A DNA stretch of 64,000 bases, from contig JAUYAO010000022.1 of the NCBI GenBank assembly GCA_030692565.1, forward strand, positions 124,001-188,000, given 5' to 3'. A model generated the notes under the pieces. That model was not told where the DNA came from, searched no databases, and saw only the letters and a program-made list of their open reading frames with translations. Shown in pieces: positions 53,662 through 62,907 of the stretch. Position 1 is the first letter of the stretch. Every line of letters begins with the position of its first letter. The stretch is from Nitrospira sp. GTDB lineage: Bacteria; Nitrospirota; Nitrospiria; Nitrospirales; Nitrospiraceae. The translations under genes and the position numbers were made by a program.

Positions 53662-54204
53662 TCAGAGCTTCAGCTTCGACACAAACTGCTTCCGAAACTT
53701 GGCCACCTTTGGACTGACCACAAACTGACAGTACCCTTGAAGCGGATTCCTGGCGAAGTATTCCTGGTGATATCGTTCAGCCTCATACCACGTTGTCGCC
53801 GCAACGATCTCAGTAACGACCGGGTTAGGATACAACCCTTGGGCTGTGACCGCGGCTTTGACCGCCTCAGCTACCTGCCGCTGCTCGGGTAAATGGTAGA
53901 AAATGGCGGAACGATACTGCGTGCCTTCGTCGTTGCCCTGGCGATTCAGCGTCGTGGGGTCATGGATCGAGAAAAAGATCTCGATCAACTCCCGACACGA
54001 AATCAGCGAGGGATCATAGGTGACCCGCACCGCTTCGGCATGGCCTGTCCTTCCACCGCATACCGCTTCGTACGAAGGATTCTCAAGGGCGCCTCCGATA
54101 TACCCGGATTCAACCGAGAGGACGCCCTTGATTTGGTCATAGACCGCCTCCAGACACCAGAAGCACCCGCCCGCCAGAGTGATGACTTCGCTTCCGGTGC
54201 TCAT
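53662..54204 (-). CDS. msrA: Peptide methionine sulfoxide reductase MsrA
   Basis: MsrA reduces the S-epimer of methionine sulfoxide in proteins. The 180-residue protein shows the active site GGCFWCLEAVY (Cys14), SGYIGG, YEAVCGGRTGHAEAV, DEGTQYRSAIFY and YHQEYFARNP. It stands alone on this strand and has no fused MsrB domain. Confidence 0.95.
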   Translation of the reverse strand: MSTGSEVITLAGGCFWCLEAVYDQIKGVLSVESGYIGGALENPSYEAVCGGRTGHAEAVRVTYDPSLISCRELIEIFFSIHDPTTLNRQGNDEGTQYRSAIFYHLPEQRQVAEAVKAAVTAQGLYPNPVVTEIVAATTWYEAERYHQEYFARNPLQGYCQFVVSPKVAKFRKQFVSKLKL

Positions 54205-54287
54205 CGCGCAGCCGTCCTCCCACCGTGCCCCAGTTGTCCGTTTCCGAATCGACCGCGTGCCTTCATTGCGTCAGGCTTTCCGGCATA

Positions 54288-54449
54288 TTAGTCGTCTTCT
54301 TCCTCTTCAATATCCTCGATCCCCTCATAGCTCATTTCTGGAAATGCGGCGGTCGCCTTTTCACAGGCAGTTTCTATCATTTCCTCAGCATCTTCAGCCG
54401 AATCAGCGTTGACCAAGAACTTGACTGTAATCGCATACCGTTGCTCCAC
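54288..54449 (-). CDS. Small acidic hypothetical protein
   Basis: The 53-residue product starts at a GTG (54449) with an AAGGAG ribosome-binding site six bases upstream. It contains VKFLVNADSAEDAEEMIETA and ends in an acidic run (EGIEDIEEEEDD). The pattern resembles small regulators of one helix and two strands, but I recognise no family. An upstream ATG at 54524 is unlikely. Confidence 0.55.
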   Translation of the reverse strand: MEQRYAITVKFLVNADSAEDAEEMIETACEKATAAFPEMSYEGIEDIEEEEDD

Positions 54450-54741
54450 TCCACACTCCTTTCGGTTCCCCTGCAAAAATGAAAAGGCTGAGAACGAGGG
54501 CCACGAAGGGACTCTCCGTTTCATCCTGTCTAGTGGCGGTACTTTGTTACAGCGAGAGGGAGCATGTCAATCGGTAGTCCCCCTCATAATGTGCGCGAGC
54601 TGGCCCCCCAAGCCAAGTAGTGACCGCCCTTCGACGGCAATGGTTCAGCCGAGAGTTGTCACGCCTGGAGATGTCGCTAGGGGAAGGAAGAGAATCCGGC
54701 ACGTATGATTGCCGAAGCGGATGGGCGACGATGGGGAGAGG

Positions 54742-55143
54742 TCAGGCCTGCTGCTCCTGCTCAATCTTGCTGATAATGGCAGTGATTTTATCTTGCTCTC
54801 CCGACCTGATACGTGTGAAAGCCAGCCCAAATGTCTTCCCCTCAACCCAGCGAACGATTGCTTCATCGATCATAATCGGCCAATCGAGGTCTGGAATATG
54901 GAGACGACATTCAAACTTATCTCCTTGGCCGACAATCGTTCCGCTTTCGATCTTGCACCCTCCGATAGACAGATCGAGCGTTCGTCCATTCCCTTCATTT
55001 GGGCCGCCCGAGAAGGTGCTTCGAAACTGCGTGGTAAAGCGAGGTTGATTCCGACGCTCATCAGGACTCGAGAAGACGGTCTCCGTCGACTTCTTCTCAG
55101 GCTTGAGTAGCGAGGCCATTTTTTTCAGCGCTGAAATTGGCAT
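54742..55143 (-). CDS. PilZ domain protein
   Basis: The 133-residue protein is essentially a PilZ domain: RRNQPRF (R-x3-R) and LDLSIGGCKIESG are the c-di-GMP ligand motifs, followed by CRLHIPDLDWPIMIDEAIVRWVEGKTFGLAFTRI. Its N-terminal 25 residues form a short lysine-rich leader. Cyclic di-GMP would be the ligand. It is immediately downstream of pal but separated from it by a terminator hairpin. Confidence 0.88.
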   Translation of the reverse strand: MPISALKKMASLLKPEKKSTETVFSSPDERRNQPRFTTQFRSTFSGGPNEGNGRTLDLSIGGCKIESGTIVGQGDKFECRLHIPDLDWPIMIDEAIVRWVEGKTFGLAFTRIRSGEQDKITAIISKIEQEQQA

Positions 55144-55183
55144 ATCGGCAAGCTGCGTGGCGGTTTAACCAAAGAATTCTTAA

Positions 55184-55224
55184 GCGAGGCATCCTTCAGC
55201 ATGATCTTGTGAAGGACGCCTCGC
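55184..55224 (-). terminator. Terminator hairpin after pal
   Basis: GCGAGGCATCCTTCA (55184-55198) and TGAAGGACGCCTCGC (55210-55224) pair at 14 of 15 positions. It is just past the pal stop codon and is followed on the minus strand by an AT-rich tail (TTAAGAATTCTTTGG). Confidence 0.7.
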
Positions 55225-55245
55225 GGTGAAATGAACTCTGACCTT

Positions 55246-55914
55246 CTACTGCTTCACCTGAAGCAACATGTGTCCACGGCGATTTTGCTGGTAGCATGAC
55301 TCGGCATGGTCAAAGCAAAACGGCTGCTCTTTACCGAATGATACAATAGCGACCTGCTTGGGACTGATTCCGGCTTCATGAAGGTATGTCTTTGCTGCCT
55401 TCGCCCGCTTGTCGCCAAGAACCATGTTGTAATCGGTCGTTCCTCGCTCGTCGCAATGGCCTTCAATTTTCAGGACGGCACCAGGATGATCCTTCAACCA
55501 GCTTGCATCGCGATTCAGCGCTTCCATAGCGGCATCGGATACGGTCCACTGATCGTAACCAAAAAATACGTCTTGGAGTCCTGCTTCAATGGCTGCCTTC
55601 TCTTCCTTCGTCAATTCGGCGCGCCGTCTTACGGCGACATCGGAAGGATTCAGCGAAGCTCGATAGCCGCTTTGGGCCAATCGCTCTTCATCGGGATTCT
55701 GAGAAAACCCTCTGAGTTCGCCTGAAGCCCCCCCACGGGCCATGCCAGGGAAATTGGGATTGACGCCTTCTCCATTCCAGTTTTTTGACTTGTCAGACTG
55801 TGCTGACGAGACCTCTCCGTCGGACTGAAGCCATTTCATCCCGCAACCTTGACTCACAATCATGACTACACCCAGCATGACCACACTGGCCATAGAAGCA
55901 TTTCTTCCCGTCAT
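55246..55914 (-). CDS. pal: Peptidoglycan-associated lipoprotein (Pal/OmpA-like)
   Basis: The 222-residue lipoprotein has an N-terminal signal with a cysteine (VMIVSQGCG) and, from about residue 110, an OmpA-like peptidoglycan-binding domain: DVFFGYDQW, LKIEGHCDERGTTDYNMVLGDKRAKAAK and VAIVSFGKEQPFC. Pal anchors the outer membrane to the wall and works with TolB; no tol genes are in the window. The middle part is an unusual linker (NPNFPGMARGGASGELRGFSQ). GAGGAG precedes the ATG. Confidence 0.88.
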   Translation of the reverse strand: MTGRNASMASVVMLGVVMIVSQGCGMKWLQSDGEVSSAQSDKSKNWNGEGVNPNFPGMARGGASGELRGFSQNPDEERLAQSGYRASLNPSDVAVRRRAELTKEEKAAIEAGLQDVFFGYDQWTVSDAAMEALNRDASWLKDHPGAVLKIEGHCDERGTTDYNMVLGDKRAKAAKTYLHEAGISPKQVAIVSFGKEQPFCFDHAESCYQQNRRGHMLLQVKQ

Positions 55915-56313
55915 ACAATTCTCCTCAGTTAATAATTCCTATCGTGATGCGATCGTCAGAGCCTCTTTTCGAATGCGTGTGAATCTCAGAATTCTGCAAG
56001 AGGGCTCGGCGTCCCTGCGTGAAGACGATCAGTGCAAATCGTTAGATCAACTATAGCACCAGGTTCAGAATTGTCTTCCCCGAGAGGGGGCCGCCCTTGG
56101 GTATTTAGCGATAGAGTTGATCGGGGATTGCAGGGGCCAGAAAACTCTGATTAGAAAAACCTTGGAGGGACTGACGCTTAGCAGCCGCAAGCCATTAAAT
56201 TATTGGGGGAAACGCTGATACTTGAGAACTGCAGCCAACCGAAGAGAGGACACCCCGGCGTTATAAGAGAGCACGGAGCGGACGAGATACCGAGTTACAC
56301 GACGACGCCTTAA
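55915..56313. other. Gene-free region upstream of pal
   Basis: No credible gene is seen in about 400 bases. A possible pal promoter on the minus strand has AAGACA (56077-56072) and TATAGT (56055-56050) with a 16-base spacer and a TG extension. The stretch 56150-56230 is AT-rich. A small RNA cannot be excluded. Confidence 0.4.
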
Positions 56314-56457
56314 CTAGCGTGAAACCTTACGGTCCGACCACCGGGCCGGTCGCATAACCGTCCCCAATCCGGCAACAGCGCAGATTAACGCCAACATCGC
56401 AAGACCCACGGCAAGAAGAAAACCTGCCTTTACTTCATGCATTCCAGGAATCATCAT
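56314..56457 (-). CDS. Tiny single-span membrane protein
   Basis: A 47-residue frame with a GGGAGGGAG ribosome-binding site directly before two ATGs (56457, 56454). The centre is one transmembrane helix (FLLAVGLAMLALICAVAGLG), followed by a basic tail (MRPARWSDRKVSR). It lies 18 bases after the tiny zinc-ribbon gene on the same strand. No family is recognised. Confidence 0.5.
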   Translation of the reverse strand: MMIPGMHEVKAGFLLAVGLAMLALICAVAGLGTVMRPARWSDRKVSR

Positions 56458-56475
56458 CGCTCCCTCCCAATCTAT

Positions 56476-56643
56476 TTACCCACACTGCCATCCGCATGTG
56501 CAGTACCAGGCACCCATGGGCTCTTCTTTCTGGAGGATCCGACCACAGCAAGGGCAGGAACGCGTCCATCGCCACCGAGCTGATGCTAGAAGCTTACCAG
56601 ACCGCTTTCTTCCATGTCTCTCTTTTCGGCAATAACCACCCAT
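56476..56643 (-). CDS. Tiny basic zinc-ribbon protein
   Basis: The 55-residue frame has a basic N-terminal half (KERHGRKRSGK) and a cysteine-rich C-terminal half with CPCCG and CTCGW, a zinc-ribbon pattern C-x2-C ... C-x-C. A purine-rich GGGGGTG precedes the ATG. It would be co-transcribed with the small membrane protein gene. The frame is short, so it could be chance; the cysteine spacing argues for a gene. Confidence 0.45.
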   Translation of the reverse strand: MGGYCRKERHGRKRSGKLLASARWRWTRSCPCCGRILQKEEPMGAWYCTCGWQCG

Positions 56644-56807
56644 GGAACACCCCCGCCAGAACTATTTTCATTTTAGGGCAGGGGCTATCTGAATACTATT
56701 CCCCGTTGGCGGGAGATAGGGCATGTGAGCTAACAGGGAATTAAAAGCACCGGGCAGGATACACTTCTTACTTGTCAATCACTTAGCAGTCAGTCCATCG
56801 ATGCGAG

Positions 56808-56884
<77 letters not shown>

Positions 56885-56979
56885 ACAACGACACTTCAAT
56901 CACTTCTGTGGCAGAAATGTCAAGGATAGCTGGACCCCCCACCCCATACGCCAGCACGAAACTTAGCGGCATACTCGAT

Positions 56980-57486
56980 CTACCGCTGGATGGAAGAAAG
57001 AATCGTCTCGACGATTTGATTGATGGTGCATCCATCGGTAGGCACAATATGGTCGGCGGCCTCGCGATATTTGGGCGTTCGCACCGCCAGGACTTCCTCA
57101 ATCTCCTCGACGAATGATTTGGTGCCCGTCAGTGATGGGCGCTGAGTATCACGCCCGATGCGCGACGCGATCGTTGCGATCGAAGCGGTCAGCCAAAACA
57201 GCGTGCCGTTCTTCTTCAAACAAGCCACGTTCTCCTGACGAAGAATCGCCCCTCCGCCTGTGTCGATAATCAGTCCATCTTGTGCGGAAAAGTCCCGGCA
57301 AACCGTCGACTCAAGATCACGAAAATGCTCCCAGCCATGCTGCGCAACTATCTCCGGAACTGATCGCCCCGCCCGACGAACAATTTCCGCATCCGTCGAG
57401 ACCAGCGGCAACACGAGCCTCGCAGCCAGTACTTTCCCAACCGTACTTTTCCCCGTCCCGCGATATCCGATCAGTACGATGTTCAT
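56980..57486 (-). CDS. aroK: Shikimate kinase
   Basis: AroK phosphorylates shikimate in aromatic amino-acid synthesis. The 168-residue protein has the P-loop GYRGTGKSTVG near the start, STDAEIVRRAG, WEHFRDLES, IIDTGGGAILR and RPSLTGTKS. The ATG overlaps the aroE stop (ATGA, 57483-57486). It is the last gene of the trmI-SDR-aroE-aroK row. Confidence 0.95.
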   Translation of the reverse strand: MNIVLIGYRGTGKSTVGKVLAARLVLPLVSTDAEIVRRAGRSVPEIVAQHGWEHFRDLESTVCRDFSAQDGLIIDTGGGAILRQENVACLKKNGTLFWLTASIATIASRIGRDTQRPSLTGTKSFVEEIEEVLAVRTPKYREAADHIVPTDGCTINQIVETILSSIQR

Positions 57487-58340
57487 CGAAAGCGAGACTC
57501 CAGCACGGCTCGCATGGTATCCGCCGGAGCGGGCCGATCCGTCCACAGCTCAAATTGCGCGGCAGCTTGATGCAGAAACATTTCCAACCCGGGAATCGTG
57601 ACGCATCCTGCCTGCCGGGCATCCTTGAGCAATTGCGTCTCGCGCGGATTGTAGACAATATCCATGACGGCCAAGCCGGCGTGTAAGAGCGGTGCCGGCA
57701 CGCAAGTCCCTTCAGTTTTTGGGGACATGCCGATCGGAGTACAATGGACCAGGATGTGCGAAGCGGGAAGAGTCTTCGCCAGCCCGGCTTCGTCGAGATG
57801 AGCCTCCTCCACTGAAAGCGACGTCTTCGATCGAATATCCGCCGCCAATCGCGACCGCTCATTCGCGTCCACGCCGAGCAACGTTAGTCCCGCAAGTCCC
57901 GACTCACCGGCAAGCGCAAAGGCAATCGCCCTGGCTGCTCCTCCCGATCCCACCATCACGACGCGTTTTCCGGCGAGAGGCCCCGCCCCTCCACGAAGCG
58001 CACGCAATGCACCGATGGCATCGGTGTTGTACCCAATCAGCGCGCCCTGCTTTACCACGATCGTATTGATGGCGCCGATGTGCCCGGCGGTGGGGTCAAC
58101 CTCGTCGAGAAACGGAATCGACGAAACTTTATGAGGGATCGTGACGCTGGCGCCCCGAAATCCACCCAACGCACGGAGCCCCCTGATCGCTTCACCGATC
58201 GCCTCGACTCGAAACGCGAGGTACACCAGATTCAGCCGGAGCTGTTGAAACGCCGCGTTGTGGATGGCGGGAGAAAGCGAATGTTCGACGGGATTCCCGA
58301 TAACCCCGCAGAACCCTGTGTGTGCATCAATCTCCATCAT
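57483..58340 (-). CDS. aroE: Shikimate dehydrogenase
   Basis: AroE reduces 3-dehydroshikimate to shikimate with NADPH. The 285-residue protein shows GVIGNPVEHSLSPAIHNAAF, VTIPHKV with the catalytic lysine, AINTIV, LIGYNTDAIGA, GSGGAARAIAFAL, MDIVYNPRETQLL and PGLEMFLHQAAAQFELWT. It is coupled to aroK and follows the SDR gene by 35 bases. Confidence 0.95.
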   Translation of the reverse strand: MMEIDAHTGFCGVIGNPVEHSLSPAIHNAAFQQLRLNLVYLAFRVEAIGEAIRGLRALGGFRGASVTIPHKVSSIPFLDEVDPTAGHIGAINTIVVKQGALIGYNTDAIGALRALRGGAGPLAGKRVVMVGSGGAARAIAFALAGESGLAGLTLLGVDANERSRLAADIRSKTSLSVEEAHLDEAGLAKTLPASHILVHCTPIGMSPKTEGTCVPAPLLHAGLAVMDIVYNPRETQLLKDARQAGCVTIPGLEMFLHQAAAQFELWTDRPAPADTMRAVLESRFR

Positions 58341-58375
58341 TCAGCTCACCTGTACTCTGAGGCCAACGGGACTGT

Positions 58376-59131
58376 TCACCACACGGTCATTCCGCCATCA
58401 ATGCGAAACGTCCCGCCGGTGACCCAGGCCGATTCGTCCGACGCAAGATACAGGACCATGTTCGCCACTTCTTCTGGTTTGCCGGGGCGGCGGATCGGAT
58501 AGTGCGACAAGATCGATCCAAGCTGATCGGGATTGGCCATCAACGGAGCGGCCATTGGCGTATCAATCAAGCCCGGGTTCACCACATTGCACCGAATCCC
58601 ATCCGTTGCGTAATCAATCGCGATCGATCGAGTCAGCGCGTCGAGCGCTCCTTTGGAAGCCGCATAGGCGGACAAGAGTGGGATGCCGACCAGGCTGGCA
58701 ACCGATGAAATATTGACGATGGCTCCGCCGGCCTGCTTAAGCATTTCCGGAATCACCGCCCGTGTCATCCGGAACACGCCGGTCAAATTCACATCCAACA
58801 CATTCGCCCAGGCCGCATCATCCATCTCATGAAGGCGTTTCCCAAAATCTCCGACACCGGCGTTGTTCACCAACACATCAATTTTTCGAAACGACGCTAA
58901 TGCCTGCTGAACCACCGCCCGCACATGACCGTCATCCGTGACCGACCCGACGACAGCGAGCACCTTGCCACCGTGCGCTGAGATCTCACGGACTACCCGA
59001 TCGAGTTCGGCCTGGCGTCGGCCCGTAATCACAACAGCCGCGCCCTCCTCGGCGAACCGCTTGGCGACGGACTCCCCAATGCCGGCATTCCCGCCCGTGA
59101 TTAACGCAACTTTTCCCTCCAACCGTTTCAT
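58376..59131 (-). CDS. SDR-family NAD(P)-dependent oxidoreductase
   Basis: The 251-residue protein has the classical SDR motifs: LITGGNAGIGESVAKRF, the NAG of VNNAGVGD, SS in VNISSVASLVG, the active-site Tyr-Lys in SAYAASKGALD, and NPGLIDT. It resembles 3-oxoacyl reductase/glucose dehydrogenase-type members, but the substrate is not determinable. It overlaps the trmI stop by four bases (ATGA, 59128-59131). Confidence 0.88.
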   Translation of the reverse strand: MKRLEGKVALITGGNAGIGESVAKRFAEEGAAVVITGRRQAELDRVVREISAHGGKVLAVVGSVTDDGHVRAVVQQALASFRKIDVLVNNAGVGDFGKRLHEMDDAAWANVLDVNLTGVFRMTRAVIPEMLKQAGGAIVNISSVASLVGIPLLSAYAASKGALDALTRSIAIDYATDGIRCNVVNPGLIDTPMAAPLMANPDQLGSILSHYPIRRPGKPEEVANMVLYLASDESAWVTGGTFRIDGGMTVW

Positions 59132-60006
59132 GACGCTGCCCCTTCTGCCTCGCTGGCCCCGAGGGATTCTGAGAGAAACGCCTCCGCAAGTTCCGGCTCG
59201 CGACCGATCCCCAGCAGACCCGGCTCGACCTTCCTCGCCACCGTGATAAAACCCGAATGGGCCACCATCCGATGATCGGGACGAACGCTTCGCCCCAACA
59301 CCGACCAGGTACGGATGAGGGATTCGAATGTCTCCACCATGCCAAACACCTTTGCCCGCTCAAGCGCTTCAACGGTTTGAACGACTTGCGGAACCGTCGG
59401 CACAAAACTCAAATAGATGCCGCCTGACCGCAAGGCTTTGGCCGCGTGCGGCACCACCTGCCAGGGCTCCGGCAAGTCGAGTACAACGCGATCAAACGGG
59501 ACCCCATCGTCCAGTAAATCAATCCCCTCGTAGGCGCTCTTTCTCAAGGACACAAGATTCGGCGTCGGCCCTAGATAACGACTGATATTAGTCAACGCTG
59601 TTTTCGCAAAGTCTTCTCTCAAGTCATACGTGACAACAAGGCCTTGCGGCCCTACGAGACGCAACAGCGCCATGGTCAACGCACCGGACCCGGTCCCGGC
59701 TTCGAAGACACGCGCGCCAGGATACACATCCGCCCACATTGGAATGAGTGCCAGATCCTTGGGATACAGCACCTGGGCGCCACGCGGCATTTTCAAGACA
59801 TAGTCACCGAAGGTCGGACGTAACGCCAGCATCTTCTTGCCCCCCGACAAAGTCACCACCGTCCCATCAGGACGGCCGATCATCTCGTCGTGAGGAATCT
59901 TTTGCCCGCTGAATTGATACGTCTCCCCGGCCTTGAGCGTCAGCGCGTACTGCCGCCCTTTCTTGTCGACGAGATGGATGCGTTCGCCTGATAGAAGTTG
60001 TGACAT
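59128..60006 (-). CDS. trmI: tRNA (adenine-N1-)-methyltransferase TrmI
   Basis: TrmI methylates N1 of adenosine 58 in tRNA. The 292-residue protein has the N-terminal domain (HDEMIGRPDGTVVTLSGGKK, ALRPTFGDYVLKMPRG) and a Rossmann MTase with motif I RVFEAGTGSGALTMAL, DLREDFAKTALTNI and the catalytic-loop LDLPEPWQVVPHAAKALRSGG. The C-terminal tail is unusually long and Glu/Ala-rich. It heads the row leading to SDR, aroE and aroK. Confidence 0.9.
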   Translation of the reverse strand: MSQLLSGERIHLVDKKGRQYALTLKAGETYQFSGQKIPHDEMIGRPDGTVVTLSGGKKMLALRPTFGDYVLKMPRGAQVLYPKDLALIPMWADVYPGARVFEAGTGSGALTMALLRLVGPQGLVVTYDLREDFAKTALTNISRYLGPTPNLVSLRKSAYEGIDLLDDGVPFDRVVLDLPEPWQVVPHAAKALRSGGIYLSFVPTVPQVVQTVEALERAKVFGMVETFESLIRTWSVLGRSVRPDHRMVAHSGFITVARKVEPGLLGIGREPELAEAFLSESLGASEAEGAAS

Positions 60007-60425
60007 GGGGCGGCATTCTAGGGGGTTCGTTCTCCCCTTTGCAACCGATGATAGGGAGCGGCGTAATCATTCTCGCCCTCTATTCCATGAAGTGCGCACC
60101 TCTCTCAGCATCAATCCCAAAACGATTCGCGGTTTTCAGTGAACGTGACGACCCGCATCGACCACCGAAGATGGTCGGAGAGAGAACGGGTGAGGCAGAT
60201 CGGTCGGCATGCAGTGCAATTCCTACATAGTTGCCGCATTCGCATCACAGTGCGATTCAGTTTCTCTCATTAAGCCCCCCTAATCTTGCTGCAATATCTT
60301 CGGGATTGCGCGTCGGGCTTCTCATGTTCAATCCAGCATCACTCTTGCTTCGTAGAAGGACTATAGAGTGGCAGAAATATCGGTGAATCTTATTGATTCA
60401 AGATAACTCTAACAGGAGTGAACAG
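60007..60425. other. Gene-free region upstream of the sigma-factor gene
   Basis: No gene is seen on either strand. A TGAATC...GATTCA inverted repeat (60384-60399) lies just before the ribosome-binding site AGGAG of the sigma gene and may be a regulatory site. An ACTATAGAG near 60361 is a possible -10, without a clear -35. Confidence 0.4.
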
Positions 60426-61727
60426 ATGCGAAACCAGGAGACAAGAGGTGACGCGATGGAACATGAAGACCTGCGGACAACAGAAAACATAGACGACCAG
60501 ACCGCGACAGCCGATGTCGACACCGACGATTCCGGCGCCAGCGATGCCATGGAAGCGATCGGACGGGAGGCGGAAGTGGAGGCAGAGCCGACGGAGAAGG
60601 ACGAGAAAGACTTGGACGCCGCCACGCTCAAAACAAGTCCCGGCGCGAGCCCCTTCCTCCTGGAGTCGCTCTACTTTCGCTCATTCGGGGAGCGGGCGCT
60701 CCTGACACGAGAGGAAGAAATTACCTTAGCCAAGCGGCTGGACGAAGGTTCGCGCCGTATCCGGGTAGCTTTGCGAGAGACGCTGAAAGTCATGGCGCGC
60801 GCGAAGCGCACCCCCATTCTGCTGGAATCGACAAAGTCCCTTCAACTCGCACGCGGGCTCAGCGGGTTTTCCGCCACTGCGCTCGATAAAGTCGAGCAGG
60901 CCATTCTGAATATTCTGAAACCTGCGATCCGGGAGATGAAACCGGCGGCCACGGTCGCGAAACAACTCAAGGCCTTGCTCGATGAAATTCGGGCCGCCCG
61001 GCTCGTTTTGGAGCGAGGAAAAGACGAGATGGTCCGTTGCAATCTCCGCCTGGTGGTAGATGTCGCGAAACATTACACCCATCGCGGGCTAACCCTGCTC
61101 GATCTGGTGCAGGAAGGGAACATCGGCTTGATGAAGGCGGCCGAACGGTATCAACACCGGAAAGGCTTTAAGTTCAGTACCTATGCAACCTGGTGGATCC
61201 GTCAAGGCATCACGCGAGCCCTGGCTGATCAATCACGGACAATCCGTATCCCGGTCCACCAGACCGAGGCTTCCAGTAGGATTCTCCGGGTGACGCGCCG
61301 ACTCGGGCAACAGTTCGGTCGTCCGGCTAAGCTAGAAGAAATTGCCAACGTGCTGCGGATGAGACCGGAGCGGTTGCATGAAACCGTGCAGGCGTTTCAG
61401 GAACCAGTCGCACTCGAACGCCCAGTCGGGGACGGTGATACGGAGTTCGGGGAGATGATTCCTGATCACCAAGTACCACCGCCTGATGCCCATGTGCATC
61501 GTACCGAGATGACGCAGCAACTGGATCGAATCCTGGGCACTTTGACGCCGAGAGAACAGACCGTGATCCGGCTCAGGTTCGGAATCGGGCACGATGAGCC
61601 CTGCACCCTTGAGCAAGTCGGCCAGAACCTGTCGGTGACGCGTGAACGGATCCGGCAAATCGAGGCCAAAGCCCTGAAGAAGCTCAAGACTCCGGAAATC
61701 AAAGAGCTGTTTGCGGCAATCAAGTAG
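60426..61727 (+). CDS. RNA polymerase sigma factor, RpoD/SigA family (group 2-like)
   Basis: The 433-residue protein has an acidic, low-complexity N-terminus to about residue 75. Region 1.2 is diverged (LYFRSFGERALLTREEEI). Regions 2.1-2.4 include NLRLVVDVAKHYTHRG, LDLVQEGNIGLMKAAERY, KFSTYATWWIRQGITRAL and IRIPVHQTE. Region 3 follows, and the region 4 HTH is LEQVGQNLSVTRERIRQIEAKAL. The absence of the large RpoD N-terminal extension suggests a group 2 or RpoS-like factor. AGGAG seven bases upstream supports ATG 60426 over 60456. Confidence 0.9.
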   Translation: MRNQETRGDAMEHEDLRTTENIDDQTATADVDTDDSGASDAMEAIGREAEVEAEPTEKDEKDLDAATLKTSPGASPFLLESLYFRSFGERALLTREEEITLAKRLDEGSRRIRVALRETLKVMARAKRTPILLESTKSLQLARGLSGFSATALDKVEQAILNILKPAIREMKPAATVAKQLKALLDEIRAARLVLERGKDEMVRCNLRLVVDVAKHYTHRGLTLLDLVQEGNIGLMKAAERYQHRKGFKFSTYATWWIRQGITRALADQSRTIRIPVHQTEASSRILRVTRRLGQQFGRPAKLEEIANVLRMRPERLHETVQAFQEPVALERPVGDGDTEFGEMIPDHQVPPPDAHVHRTEMTQQLDRILGTLTPREQTVIRLRFGIGHDEPCTLEQVGQNLSVTRERIRQIEAKALKKLKTPEIKELFAAIK

Positions 61728-61746
61728 CCCTATCCTCCCAATTACC

Positions 61747-61785
61747 AGGCGCACGAGATAGAGAACTCGTGCGCCTGTTCCTTCT
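61747..61785 (+). terminator. Strong intrinsic terminator of the sigma-factor gene
   Basis: AGGCGCACGAG (61747-61757) and CTCGTGCGCCT (61766-61776) pair perfectly over 11 bases with an 8-base loop, followed by the T-rich tail GTTCCTTCTTT to 61787. It is 19 bases after the stop codon. Confidence 0.85.
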
Positions 61786-61860
61786 TTCCCCCTCCAACTC
61801 AGGTATGAGAGAATGCGACCCACGTTGGATCCTCGCCTCCGGCTTGTTTGAAGGACACCG

Positions 61861-62907
61861 ATGAAGCAGCCTCAACCAACTATCAGGTTTCTGTTGCCAC
61901 AGGCTGTGATGACCTTCGCGATCGCGGCCATTTGGACCTTCGCCTGGAATCATCCTGCGAGCGCTGACGAAAAGCCCTTATCGGTGCCGTCCGTCGTAGC
62001 TAAGGTACGCCCCTCCGTCGTGACGATTTTGACACGCGGGATGCCCTCAGCTCCATCCCTCCATGGAACACAGTCAGGTTCCGGCTCAGGCATTGTGCTC
62101 GATACAACCGGCTACATCCTGACGAACAATCATCTGGTGGAAGGGATCACCAGTCTCGTCGTGGGATTACCGACCGGACGGTTGACACCGGGGCGCGTGG
62201 TCGCGCGAGACTTCTTGTTGGATCTCGCATTAGTCAAAATCAATGCGACAGATCTGGTCCCGGCTACACTGAACGCTTCGGCATCTTTGGAAATCGGAGA
62301 AACCGTGGTCGCGATCGGGAACCCCTTGGCCCTCAAGGGAGGATCGACCGTCACCGTAGGAGTCGTCAGCGCCTTGGACCGTTCGGTGCTCACCCCGAAC
62401 GGTGAGACGTTGTACGATCTGATCCAGACTGACGCGGCGATCAATCCCGGCAATAGCGGGGGCCCGCTCGTGGATTTATCCGGCCAGGTAGTGGGCATCA
62501 ATGTCGCGATCGCGCCATCGGCCCAGGCGATCAGTTACGCCATTGCCATTGAAGCCGTCTATCCTCACATCCATTCGATGATGCTTCGTGGAACCATCTC
62601 TCGTCCGGACTTCGGGTTTACGCCGGTGACGGTCACTCCGAGTGTCGCCGCCAGCTTCGGGTTGGAGGCGGAGCGCGGGATTCTCGCTCTGAATGTGGAT
62701 CCGGCCAAGGTTGCCGGCGCGGCAGGCTTGCAAACCGGAGATGTCATCACAGCGTTGGATCAACGCCAACTCTACAACATGGGGGACTTCTGGCACAGCG
62801 CGATGCAGGAAGGCGAATCGGCATCCCTCCACATGACAATCCAAGGGCGTACCGGCCAGACCACGTTGACCATGCCACGGCCGCCGGTACAGAAATTCGT
62901 GCCATGA
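61861..62907 (+). CDS. HtrA/DegP-type serine protease
   Basis: The 348-residue exported protein (signal VMTFAIAAIWTFAWNHPASA) has a trypsin-like domain with triad His91 (TNNHLVE), Asp121 (FLLDLALVK) and Ser199 (NPGNSGGPL), then one PDZ domain (FGLEAERGILALNVDPAKV, GLQTGDVITALDQRQ). The triad is complete, unlike many degenerate homologues. It would act in the periplasm on misfolded proteins. The lipB gene overlaps its stop (ATGA, 62904-62907). Confidence 0.92.
   Translation: MKQPQPTIRFLLPQAVMTFAIAAIWTFAWNHPASADEKPLSVPSVVAKVRPSVVTILTRGMPSAPSLHGTQSGSGSGIVLDTTGYILTNNHLVEGITSLVVGLPTGRLTPGRVVARDFLLDLALVKINATDLVPATLNASASLEIGETVVAIGNPLALKGGSTVTVGVVSALDRSVLTPNGETLYDLIQTDAAINPGNSGGPLVDLSGQVVGINVAIAPSAQAISYAIAIEAVYPHIHSMMLRGTISRPDFGFTPVTVTPSVAASFGLEAERGILALNVDPAKVAGAAGLQTGDVITALDQRQLYNMGDFWHSAMQEGESASLHMTIQGRTGQTTLTMPRPPVQKFVP

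Noticed and set aside
56496-56744. 82-codon plus-strand frame near the tRNA
   Set aside because: No motif, no ribosome-binding site, and it opposes the small zinc-ribbon frame whose cysteine spacing is more gene-like.
60514-60705. Small frames inside the sigma-factor gene
   Set aside because: Out-of-frame shadows with no ribosome-binding site.
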